Below, one piece after another: positions 20,901 through 27,570 of a DNA stretch of 64,000 bases. Where the stretch lies: NCBI RefSeq assembly GCF_910592395.1, contig NC_088325.1, positions 4,309,501-4,373,500 on the forward strand, written 5' to 3'. Numbering within the stretch: the stretch's first letter is position 1; every line of letters starts with the position of its first letter. Made by a program: the position numbers and the translations under genes. The notes under the pieces were generated by a model. It made no database searches. It was given only the letters and a program-made list of their open reading frames with translations, and was not told where the DNA came from. Origin of the DNA: Lineus longissimus (taxonomy: Eukaryota > Nemertea > Pilidiophora > Heteronemertea > Lineidae).

Positions 20901-21659
20901 GACGGGGAGAGAGCCAGGAATGTAATGGCCAATCCCAGGTTTTCATCGATATGCGTATTTGACGAACATAATGCTGCTATTAGCATGAGGAAAACATCAA
21001 TGAAATTCAACAAACCAATCTACATAGGAGCTTCAGTACTTGAATTGTCTAAATTATTAATGTATGAATTCTATTATGAAGTTCTTCAACCGTACTTTGG
21101 TGAGAAAAATATTGAACTGCTGTATCTAGATACAGATTCCTTTGTACTTAACATTAATACTGATGACTTAACTAAAGACTTAAAGGAGTTGAAACACTAT
21201 TTTGACTTCAGTAATTATCCAAAAGATCATCCACTCTATGATACCAGTAAGAAGAAGGTACCAGGCTACTTTAAGGATGAGCTAGGAGGAGTAGAGATGA
21301 CTGAATTCATTGCCCTGAGAAGTAAGATGTACGCTTACAGGACCAAGACTATGTCTGGAGAACAGAGTTCGACAAAAGATTACGATTCTAAGAAATTGAA
21401 GGGTATTGCCAAGAATGTAGTAAGGAGAAATATCTCATTTGATGACTATGTTGATTGTCTTGAAAAGAGTAGGTCATTTTACCACAAGATGAGACACTTA
21501 AGATCAGATAAACACCAAATCTATTTGGAAGAAGTTGACAAAAAAAGCCTCAGTCCTTTTGATGACAAGAGGTTCATACTTGAAGATGGAATAAGCACCT
21601 TACCATTTGGAATGTATTATGAAGGCTACATAGATTACAGCGATTCAAACTTCGCTTGA
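17917..21659 (+). CDS. PolB: Protein-primed family B DNA polymerase (split by -1 frame step)
   Basis: The polymerase copies the element using a protein primer, like adenovirus polymerase. The first ATG in frame is at 17917. An N-terminal C2H2 finger (CTTCDKYISYNNMAIHRRTKGH) is followed by a Polinton-type N-terminal region (DNKCFLWSLLAA), a second zinc cluster (CRRCMNYF), exonuclease motif I (YADFEAI, Asp at 19111), motif II (NYDSHLF, about 19576) and motif III (YLKTDVILLAD, about 20001). The palm follows: motif A YIDANNLYGWS (Asp at 20271), motif B KLMNNAFYGK (20826) and motif C YLDTDSF (21129-21137). Frames 17917-19527 and 19449-21659 overlap; the step is at about 19419-19430, just before a CYYC zinc knuckle. 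Two double-hairpin insertions (18625, 20350) keep the frame. It is the only copy with the N-terminal half. Confidence 0.9.
18625..18653 (+). repeat. Double-hairpin element inside PolB N-terminal region
   Basis: Stems GGAC-TTT-GTCC and GAGC-AGA-GCTC, read as TDFVLRAELE. It is in frame in a loop before a Polinton-conserved segment. Confidence 0.8.
20350..20409. repeat. Two adjacent double-hairpin elements inside the PolB palm
   Basis: The first has GAGC-TAT-GCTC then a mutated second stem; the second has GGAC-AAA-GTCC, AGA, GAAC-AAG-GTTC. They insert about 20 residues (LELCSQDKARLGQSPENKVR) shortly after motif A. Duplicates lie at 29419-29478 and 38488-38547. Confidence 0.8.
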
Positions 21660-21660
21660 G

Positions 21661-21810
21661 TACGACTACGTCTTGAGAGCTCTGCTCGAGTCGAGCTTTG
21701 CTCTCTGGACTTTGTCATAGTACGACTACGTCTTGAGAGCATAGCTCGATTCCGACTTCGTCTTGAGAACAAAGTTCGATTAGGACTACGTCCAGAGAGC
21801 AAAGCTCGAT
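21661..21810. repeat. Array of five 30-bp double-hairpin elements after PolB
   Basis: Five units start every 30 bp (21661, 21691, 21721, 21751, 21781) in mixed orientation. Stems include GAGC/GCTC, GAAC/GTTC and GGAC/GTCC. The array begins directly after the PolB stop. Exact copies: 30730-30879 and 39799-39948. Confidence 0.9.
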
Positions 21811-21915
21811 TAAACTAATGAATAGGGTGGTGCTGATGGTAGTGTTACTTGGTGAAATTCATCCCTAACACCGAAGTCATGATAATAGTGATAGTGATAC
21901 ACCACATTAGGATTA

Positions 21916-21992
21916 GGACGTAGTCCGGGTCCGACTTCGTCTTGAGAGCATAGCTCGAGTCGAACTTTGTTCTCTGGACGTAGTCCGGGTCC
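21916..21992. repeat. Second double-hairpin cluster between PolB and the leftward genes
   Basis: A half unit (GGAC-GTA-GTCC) and two complete units at about 21930-21990, one with GAGC-ATA-GCTC and one with GAAC-TTT-GTTC. Between this and the first array lie 100 bp without a gene. Confidence 0.8.
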
Positions 21993-22000
21993 TGTTTGAT

Positions 22001-22662
22001 TTACTGAACTTTTAGTTTTTCTAGCATCTCTGTCTGTGCTAGTTTTTTTCCTTCTTCTAAAAAAGTCTTCTTTAAAGACTCTACATCAACAGCTGAACTT
22101 GCCTCCCTTTGTTTTTTCCTAATGGCATTTTTCATCGAAATGTATTTCTCCTTCTCCTTGAGAATCAAAGTAAACTCATCTGTAGATATGTGAGAATCGG
22201 TTAAGGCTTTACTAACCAAATCATTGATTGTGTTCAGTTTTGAAATTGCCAACATTCTGATATTCTCATGCTTTTCAATTTTCTTAAGAATATTTTCTTT
22301 TTTTCCCAGCCTAAGGCTGATGAAATAATGGCACTACCTATTGTTACGCCACCCAAAGCTAAGCCTATCGGTGCCGTGATGACACCAGCTAGAGCGGAAA
22401 CACCAACAGATCCGGCTGCAACGCTGGCAAAATTAAGGAAATGGCTAATGCCAGTAATTACGCTAAATACTTTTTTGTACTTTGAAAATATCTTTCTTCT
22501 AAATTCAATCTCGCTTTCTAAGAAACTCTTAACCTCACATATTTGTTGTAGTCTGAAAGCCTGAGGGTTACTTTCTGTATGCTTTTCAGACCTTTCATAG
22601 TTCAAATGACTTTCAGAGTTTAAATTACTTAAATCTGGATAAACCTTATTGTCTCCATCCAT
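22001..22662 (-). CDS. Split gene: hydrophobic Polinton protein with possible -1 slippery site (unit 1)
   Basis: Two overlapping minus-strand frames, 22662-22234 and 22255-22001, are in -1 relation. The first has a polar N-terminus and a Gly/Ala-rich hydrophobic hairpin (FASVAAGSVGVSALAGVITAPIGLALGG, about residues 78-115). The second is a charged helix (LILKEKEKYISMKNAIRKKQ). The overlap contains A_AAA_AAG in the upstream frame; slipping back one base there leads straight into the downstream frame. So the product is either one protein of about 220 residues by programmed frameshifting, or a gene with one lost A. Similar hydrophobic-plus-helical proteins occur in other Polintons; function unknown. 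The start lies in TAAATG. Confidence 0.55.
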
Positions 22663-22666
22663 TTAA

Positions 22667-22954
22667 TTAGTGGGAATAACTAGAATCAGTTGTTCTGTCA
22701 TTTCTAGTGTTTAGTGTTGATCCTACAGACACTACAGGTTTTTGAAGTACATTAAATTTTAAAGGTTTTTCTGTCCCAACAGGTTTTTCTGACCCAACAG
22801 GTTTTTCTGTCCCAGCAGGCCCAGCAGGTTTTAAAGGTTTTTCGGGACCAGGCTCCAACTTTGACTCTACTTCTGCCTCTAATTCTCTATGAAATCGTTC
22901 TAATCTTTCTTTCCAATTACGTGGTCGTTTTGTGTAACCCCAAGTTCTATTCAT
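22667..22954 (-). CDS. Small Polinton protein with PEKPxG repeats (unit 1)
   Basis: A 95-residue product starts at an ATG inside TAAATG. It has a basic N-terminus (MNRTWGYTKRPRNWKERLER), a short charged helix and a repeat region (GTEKPVGSEKPVGTEKP), likely disordered. It ends 4 bp before the next leftward gene start. No known domain; function unknown. Confidence 0.5.
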   Translation of the reverse strand: MNRTWGYTKRPRNWKERLERFHRELEAEVESKLEPGPEKPLKPAGPAGTEKPVGSEKPVGTEKPLKFNVLQKPVVSVGSTLNTRNDRTTDSSYSH

Positions 22955-22973
22955 TTAATTAAGTAAAATAAAA

Positions 22974-23930
22974 TCAATTCACTGCAAAGAGTAAATTTCT
23001 TTCAAGTCTATTATTCAACTTAATCATCTCGTTTATGATTTCTGTCTGACTACATATGTTAATGTTCTGGTTCATTCTCATGTTATTATTTAAATTCGAT
23101 AATCTATCAAGCAGAATCATATTTTCATCACGAAGATAATCCCCGAAATGCTGTGATATCACTATTTTCCAATTTGGTATTACATCCTGGTCTCGAAAGA
23201 CAAACCAGTTTTCACTTCTCATTTTTACCATGAAATCCATTGACCTATCCAATTGATCCTTAAATAGTGTGTAGTCTACTTTAGCACTCTTCTGTCTGTT
23301 TTGTGTTTTAGACATTGGTCTAATGTTAAACCAAGCAAAGCACAGTTCAGGTTTATCTTTGAATTCCTTGATTGGTAAGACATGATCCAACTCTTCTTCT
23401 ACTATTCGAACTCTGTTCTCGGGACTTTGTCCTATTGGAGATAGACTCCTCTGGTACTTTAACCACTGTGAGAAGAAACTGTCTGTACATCCTAGATTGA
23501 ATGATGAATTACCTTTACACTCTCCCTTAGAAATGCGGTTTAGACCAACTCTAATTTTGTGTCTGTCTCTATTACCATTTTGGTCAAGGTAATCCTTTTT
23601 GTAATATGAATTAAAACATGATCTGCAGTTACCTCTATTTCCGTCTTTACCAAATTCACCATCACTTAGTAATTTATTTTCATAACATTTATTACATCCC
23701 TTGATTTTACTTGAACCACATTCTTTACAGTAATCAAGTCGTTTATTACGCCTGTTCTTTTCAAAATTAATTTCAGGTTTCTTTTCACAGCACTTAACAC
23801 AATAAATTGTAGGTCCTGAAATTACTGGTTGTTGCTGATACATAGGTTGCTGCTGATACATAGGTTGCTGCTGATACATAGGTTGTTGCTGATACACATT
23901 GAAAGTAGCATGAAATATTGCTCCATCCAT
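22974..23930 (-). CDS. HNH-like endonuclease with zinc-binding knuckles (unit 1)
   Basis: The 318-residue product starts with a fourfold YQQQPM repeat (residues 13-35). Two zinc clusters follow: C44/C47 with C68/C71, and C79/C82 with C102/C105. An HNH-type core follows: LDHVLPIKEF (D182-H183), CFAWFNIRPMS (N202) and N211, with the spacing found in HNH proteins of giant viruses. Such enzymes cut DNA with a metal ion and often spread as homing nucleases. A double-hairpin insertion (23405-23435) gives PIGQSPENRVR just before the core. The C-terminal 80 residues form a helical region. An HNH gene is not part of the core Polinton set. Function is inferred from motif. Confidence 0.65.
   Translation of the reverse strand: MDGAIFHATFNVYQQQPMYQQQPMYQQQPMYQQQPVISGPTIYCVKCCEKKPEINFEKNRRNKRLDYCKECGSSKIKGCNKCYENKLLSDGEFGKDGNRGNCRSCFNSYYKKDYLDQNGNRDRHKIRVGLNRISKGECKGNSSFNLGCTDSFFSQWLKYQRSLSPIGQSPENRVRIVEEELDHVLPIKEFKDKPELCFAWFNIRPMSKTQNRQKSAKVDYTLFKDQLDRSMDFMVKMRSENWFVFRDQDVIPNWKIVISQHFGDYLRDENMILLDRLSNLNNNMRMNQNINICSQTEIINEMIKLNNRLERNLLFAVN
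23405..23435. repeat. Double-hairpin element in the HNH gene
   Basis: Stems GAAC-TCT-GTTC and GGAC-TTT-GTCC. It is read on the minus strand as GQSPENRV, just N-terminal to the HNH core. Confidence 0.75.
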
Positions 23931-23975
23931 TTCTTTCTTTATTTAGTAGGACATTTTTTTTTTTAATTACGTTTT

Positions 23976-24006
23976 TCGAACTTGTTCTTGTGACTTAAGT
24001 CACTTT
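23976..24006. repeat. Hairpin pair between HNH and integrase genes
   Basis: GAAC-TT-GTTC followed by TTG and GTGACTTAAGTCAC. It belongs to the same modular family, with a different second stem. Confidence 0.6.
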
Positions 24007-24018
24007 AGAGACTTTATT

Positions 24019-25161
24019 TCATTTCAATGATTTGATATCAGAAACTGGTAACCATTCATTGAACTTATCACTGTAACCCTTCCACTTCACTAATCCGTAT
24101 TTCTTGCCTTTACTGGTCTTGTACCTTAGGATTTTCTCGATCTTGTACTCTAGCTGGTCAGGATTAGGAACATAGCTCAATTCCTCTTCATAGAAATATC
24201 CTTGAATTTCTTCTTTGTGGTAATCCTCAAGCTGGTAGACGATAGGGTGAGTAAATATGATCTGTTTGATTTGGAACACCTCCTCAGTGTAGTTGGGCAT
24301 GTAACCTTTACCGAAAATGGACTTGTACTTTGAAATTCTTACACTGTCACCTACTTTGTACTTTGGATCACCAAATGTCTCTTTGAGGTGAAGACCGTAA
24401 AGATTGTACCACACTGTTCCTTCGTTTTCCATCTTTCTGGCGTCTACAGGTTTCATACCTATTGATGAGTGAAATGTGTTATTGTAGCCGCTGACCAGGT
24501 CATCCAGAACGTCAATCCACTTGTCAGTCTCCTTAGCGGTGAAATAACGCCACATTTTTTCTTTAAGGGTTCTATTGAATCTCTCTACTACTGCTGCCTT
24601 CTTATCAGATTTTGTGGAGAACCAGTCTATGTCATTTTCTGTTAAGAGTTCCTTGAAGTGTTTGTTGTAAAATTCTTTACCGTCATCAAACTGGATTTTC
24701 GTTGGTTTTGCTTCCTCAAATATCACTTTAAATGCATCTCTGATTTCTTCTCCCCTCTTACTCTTAACTGCTAGAGCCCAAGAAAAACGACTAAATAGAT
24801 CTATGACTGTTAAAATGAATCTGAAACCCTTATTCGGACTTTGTCCTGAGAGCATAGCTCGATTCTGTTTCTCAAATTTTTGCATGTCAACCAGATCTGC
24901 TTGCCATTGTTGATCGATGTACGATACCATTGTCTTCCTGAAGGTGAATTTCTTAATGGCCGGTTTGTGTAGTTGGTGAGTTGGTAGTGTTTCTAGAAAT
25001 TCTTTCACTTCTTTTTTTTTAATAAGTTTTCCTGAGCGGGACTTTGTCCCTAACAACGAAGTTGTGCTCTGCTCTCGTGACGAAGTCATATCTTCCTTGA
25101 CCTGTTTCCAGATTTTACTCAAAGAACTGTAAGCCACGGGACTCTCGGGGTTGTAGTACAA
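24019..25161 (-). CDS. INT: Retroviral-type integrase with chromodomain (unit 1)
   Basis: The integrase joins element ends to host DNA and makes the 6-bp duplication. The rve core has Asp in WQADLVD (residue 89), Asp in FDDGKEF (159) and Glu in VVERFNRTLKE (193), a DDE triad. An SH3-like C-terminal part (KYKVGDSVRISKYK, about 270-330) precedes a chromodomain (KIEKILRYKTSKGKKYGLVKWKGY type, about 337-378) that may guide targeting to chromatin. The open frame reaches 25161 but lacks an ATG there; the first in-frame Met is residue 25. An ATG at 25234 is in a different frame, with a hairpin element (25171-25204) lying between, so the true N-terminus is uncertain or broken. A double-hairpin insert (24833-24861) lies between the first two core strands. 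Confidence 0.9.
   Translation of the reverse strand: MYYNPESPVAYSSLSKIWKQVKEDMTSSREQSTTSLLGTKSRSGKLIKKKEVKEFLETLPTHQLHKPAIKKFTFRKTMVSYIDQQWQADLVDMQKFEKQNRAMLSGQSPNKGFRFILTVIDLFSRFSWALAVKSKRGEEIRDAFKVIFEEAKPTKIQFDDGKEFYNKHFKELLTENDIDWFSTKSDKKAAVVERFNRTLKEKMWRYFTAKETDKWIDVLDDLVSGYNNTFHSSIGMKPVDARKMENEGTVWYNLYGLHLKETFGDPKYKVGDSVRISKYKSIFGKGYMPNYTEEVFQIKQIIFTHPIVYQLEDYHKEEIQGYFYEEELSYVPNPDQLEYKIEKILRYKTSKGKKYGLVKWKGYSDKFNEWLPVSDIKSLK
24833..24861. repeat. Double-hairpin element in the integrase core
   Basis: Stems GGAC-TTT-GTCC and GAGC-ATA-GCTC. Translated on the minus strand as NRAMLSGQSPN, in the loop after the first catalytic Asp. The unit 2 copy has one stem mismatch (near 33905). Confidence 0.8.
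25038..25088. repeat. Cluster of short hairpins in integrase N-terminus
   Basis: GGGAC-TTT-GTCCC, CAAC-GAA-GTTG and TGAC-GAA-GTCA follow one another. They are different stems of the same 4-5-bp stem, 3-base loop design, and are read through in the integrase N-terminus. Confidence 0.65.
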
Positions 25162-25170
25162 ATCCCTTAG

Positions 25171-25204
25171 ATCGAACTTTGTTCTTGCAGCACCTTAGTG
25201 CTGG
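25171..25204. repeat. Hairpin pair at the integrase 5' end
   Basis: GAAC-TTT-GTTC then TTG then CAGCAC-CTTA-GTGCTG. It separates the upstream ATG (25234) from the integrase frame and may have caused the frame break. Confidence 0.7.
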
Positions 25205-25231
25205 ATACTGCTGTGTGTCATCCTTTACATT

Positions 25232-25241
25232 CATTTAAATG
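25232..25241. promoter_or_regulatory. Palindromic divergent start site CATTTAAATG
   Basis: This perfect 10-bp palindrome contains the ATG of the rightward ATPase (25239) and an ATG on the minus strand (25234), four bases apart. Both starts lie inside TAAATG. There is no room for separate leaders, so each promoter must overlap the other gene. Copies: 34301-34310 and 43356-43365. Confidence 0.7.
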
Positions 25242-25832
25242 AGTGAAGTATTTATTTACGAGCCACACAATATGTTAATTTCTGGTGTTACCAATTGTGG
25301 TAAGACATATTTTGCCCTTGACCTCTTAGAAAAGGAGTATCGGCACAAGTTCCAGAACATAGTAATGTTCTGTCCAACATATTTCAACAATAAGACATAT
25401 GAAAGGAAATGGATTTACCAAGACAAGAACGTCTACATAGTTAATCCCGAAGCTGTGGCCAGTAATTTGGACCTTGTGCTTCAGTTTGCTACTCTGACCT
25501 TTGCTGGTTCTAACACATTATTCCTCATTGATGACTGTGCTAATTTGAGAGACACAAAAAAGAAGGTGTCCGAGTTATGTAATCTTGCCTTTTCCGGCAG
25601 GCACTACAATCTCACTGTTTGGTTACTAGTTCAGAAGTACAATTCAGTTGTTAAGGACTACAGAGAGAACATAAGAATTTTAGTATTATTTTTTAATAAG
25701 GATGAATCAGCCATGAAAGATGCCTTAGAAGAAAACAGTGTTATTCCTAAGGAGAAAAGACAGTACTACATAGAAGAACTTAAGATGAAAAAAGGATCAA
25801 AACTGATCATTAGACTACAACATCCATTTTGA
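25239..25832 (+). CDS. ATP: FtsK/HerA (A32)-like packaging ATPase (unit 1)
   Basis: This 197-residue ATPase would drive the genome into capsids. Walker A is GVTNCGKT (residues 16-23, Lys22), Walker B is LFLIDD (94-99), and VWLLVQKY carries a Gln (132) at the position of the conserved sensor residue. Length fits Polinton and poxvirus A32-like ATPases. It is the only rightward gene within the repeated block; it starts back to back with the integrase gene and is followed by a double-hairpin cluster. The three copies encode the same protein. Confidence 0.9.
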   Translation: MSEVFIYEPHNMLISGVTNCGKTYFALDLLEKEYRHKFQNIVMFCPTYFNNKTYERKWIYQDKNVYIVNPEAVASNLDLVLQFATLTFAGSNTLFLIDDCANLRDTKKKVSELCNLAFSGRHYNLTVWLLVQKYNSVVKDYRENIRILVLFFNKDESAMKDALEENSVIPKEKRQYYIEELKMKKGSKLIIRLQHPF

Positions 25833-25871
25833 TTTACTCTTTCACATCAAAAATCTTAGTCCCGCTTCTCA

Positions 25872-25922
25872 TCGAGCTATGCTCTCAGGACTGTGTCCGA
25901 TCATCAGGACTGTGTCCGATCA
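25872..25922. repeat. Double-hairpin cluster between ATPase and leftward membrane protein
   Basis: GAGC-TAT-GCTC, TCA, GGAC-TGT-GTCC, then a second GGAC-TGT-GTCC. The last hairpin encodes the C-terminal residues (TDRTQS) of the membrane protein to the right, so insertion has replaced or extended its end. Confidence 0.8.
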
Positions 25923-26362
25923 GTGGTCTTAGTCTTTCTAACCCTAGTAAAATAATAAATTATTAACCCTAAACCACTAAGTCCTAGGATAATCCATAGG
26001 TACTCGTATTTCTTCATTTCATCACTAGGTTGGTAGTAATCACTTAATTGTGGTCGCTGAGGTAGTACAATAGTTCTTTCTGGATGTAAATGATTGTAAA
26101 CAGTAAGTGCTGAATCAGTATTGTTAAAATCAATAGAAGCGTCTCTTTCTCTCTTTAATTCAAGATTAACGAAGTCAATGGTTCTTTTCCTATGCTCCTC
26201 CCATTCGGTTGAAGCTTTTTGTAATTGCTCCTGAGCCAAATCATGTCTTTTCACTTCAGTCTCATAGCCATTCTTGTCTAGTTTTTTAAAAAGGTAACCG
26301 GATCCAGTGAATGCTAATCCATTGATTATTGCAGATCCAAATAACATGCCAATGCCAGCCAT
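25904..26362 (-). CDS. Two-helix membrane protein of the Polinton (unit 1)
   Basis: The 152-residue protein starts at an ATG in TAAATG. It has an N-terminal hydrophobic Gly/Ala-rich helix (GMLFGSAIINGLAFTGSGYLF), a charged coiled-coil middle (about 30-80, RHDLAQEQLQKASTEWEEHR), a linker, and a C-terminal transmembrane helix (YLWIILGLSGLGLIIYYFT, about 122-140). This layout is common in a Polinton protein type of unknown function, probably virion-associated. Unit 1 has Arg and units 2 and 3 have Ser at residue 60. Confidence 0.6.
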   Translation of the reverse strand: MAGIGMLFGSAIINGLAFTGSGYLFKKLDKNGYETEVKRHDLAQEQLQKASTEWEEHRKRTIDFVNLELKRERDASIDFNNTDSALTVYNHLHPERTIVLPQRPQLSDYYQPSDEMKKYEYLWIILGLSGLGLIIYYFTRVRKTKTTDRTQS

Positions 26363-26392
26363 TTAATTCCAATGAATTTTAATTTCAATGAT

Positions 26393-26416
26393 GTGTCCCT
26401 GAGAGCATAGCTCAAG
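26393..26416. repeat. Partial double-hairpin element
   Basis: GTCC then TGA then GAGC-ATA-GCTC remain, between two leftward genes. Confidence 0.6.
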
Positions 26417-27152
26417 TTAATACCAATTGGTACTGTACATTATGACCATTAAGATCGATGATTTCACCTTTTTCATCAGTTAAGCGAATATTCAGCTTAT
26501 TGAATCTTGGTTTACAGGGAATTGCTATTGGTTTCTCAAATGTGTATGCTATTAAATCCCCAAAATTAGCTTCCTTTATTGGTCTTGTGGTTAGCACATC
26601 AGATGCTTCACCATTACTTAATACACTATTAGATTCGATTATGTCACAGTGAAAAACAAAATTGTTAATTGGTCTAAAATTGATGGGTTTCTCACTTACA
26701 ACATCATCCTTACTTTTATTGTCTAAAGGGTAAGGCCATTCTGATTTCATGCCAAATAATTCATTACTTTTACCAAGAAAATAGATCTGATAATGCGCCT
26801 CATTTTTTCTCTTTAGGAAGTGTAAGATGGCCGTACCTGTTGGTTCTTCAAGGTCAAATCTGACAGCACCTCTACTCATACTATTTTCTTTCAACTTATC
26901 CGCAAATACTTTTGAAAAGCTCTGTAGGTCATAGAGACCATCTGGTAGCGAAATCTCTGCCACATCAAACCCCTTAACTTTGATTCGGTTATTCTCCCTG
27001 GCTGCACTTATGTTGTAGAATGTACAAGGTATTACTGCAAAAGTTAAAGTGATGCTACATGCATCTTGAATTTCAGTCTTGAGATTGACTGTTAAATCAC
27101 TTGAACTCTGATCTGGATAGTCACTTGAATCTATGTTCATTACAGTAATCAT
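26412..27152 (-). CDS. Penton-like minor capsid protein 2 (unit 1)
   Basis: The 246-residue protein starts at an ATG in TAAATG. Its opening (MNIDSSDYPDQSSSDLTVNL), the LPDGLYDLQSFSKVF segment and the final LTDEKGEIIDLNGHNVQYQL are the features I associate with Polinton penton-like minor capsid proteins, which occupy capsid vertices. Mixed beta-strand character throughout suits a jelly roll. It is next to the gene block leading to the major capsid protein, as expected. The paralogue-like split gene at 16911-17860 shares the ending style. Intact in units 1 and 2, frameshifted in unit 3. Confidence 0.7.
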   Translation of the reverse strand: MITVMNIDSSDYPDQSSSDLTVNLKTEIQDACSITLTFAVIPCTFYNISAARENNRIKVKGFDVAEISLPDGLYDLQSFSKVFADKLKENSMSRGAVRFDLEEPTGTAILHFLKRKNEAHYQIYFLGKSNELFGMKSEWPYPLDNKSKDDVVSEKPINFRPINNFVFHCDIIESNSVLSNGEASDVLTTRPIKEANFGDLIAYTFEKPIAIPCKPRFNKLNIRLTDEKGEIIDLNGHNVQYQLVLT

Positions 27153-27209
27153 TTACTTAAGCAAATTTTCGTTTTCAAATTTACCTTTTATCAAATAAGT
27201 AAATTATTC

Positions 27210-27446
27210 TTACTTCATAATATTTCTGGGTAGGATTCCTTGATCGTAAAGGTACTCTAATGTTCCATTACTAATAGCTACAGTTCCTCCCAGTTTAAGA
27301 ATTTCCTCTAGGTCGGCCTGACTTGGGGGACCAATATTGATTCTCAAGAACCTTTTCAGTAACATAGAGTAACCAATTGTTGTTGATGCCAACAGTAAAC
27401 TTTGATACAGTGTATTTATGATATCTTTCTTTCCTGGTGTATCCAT
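27210..27446 (-). CDS. Small hydrophobic Polinton protein (unit 1)
   Basis: The 78-residue product starts at an ATG in TAAATG. One hydrophobic helix (YQSLLLASTTIGYSMLL, about 14-30) is followed by a polar segment and ends GILPRNIMK. Small proteins of this form, lying between the penton-like and major capsid genes, are common in Polintons. The function is unknown. Confidence 0.55.
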   Translation of the reverse strand: MDTPGKKDIINTLYQSLLLASTTIGYSMLLKRFLRINIGPPSQADLEEILKLGGTVAISNGTLEYLYDQGILPRNIMK

Positions 27447-27510
27447 TTAATTACTTAGAAAATCACTAGTAAAACTCATTTATCTAGTATTCAGTATTTA
27501 ATTTAGTGTT

Positions 27511-27570
27511 GTACGAACTTTGTTTCAGTGTTGGAGCGAACTTTGTTCTTGCAGCACCTCAGTGCTGGAG
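27511..27570. repeat. Hairpin cluster downstream of the capsid gene
   Basis: GAAC-TTT-GTTT (mutated), then GAAC-TTT-GTTC, TTG, CAGCAC-CTCA-GTGCTG. The second pair is the same combination as at 25171-25204. It spans the stop codon of the capsid gene end. Confidence 0.7.

Noticed and set aside
22268-22564. Plus-strand ORF of 98 codons (also at 31337 and 40406)
   Set aside because: It is antisense to the hydrophobic Polinton gene and has no independent features.
26458-26652. Plus-strand 64-codon ORF (also at 35527, 44582)
   Set aside because: Shadow of the penton-like gene.
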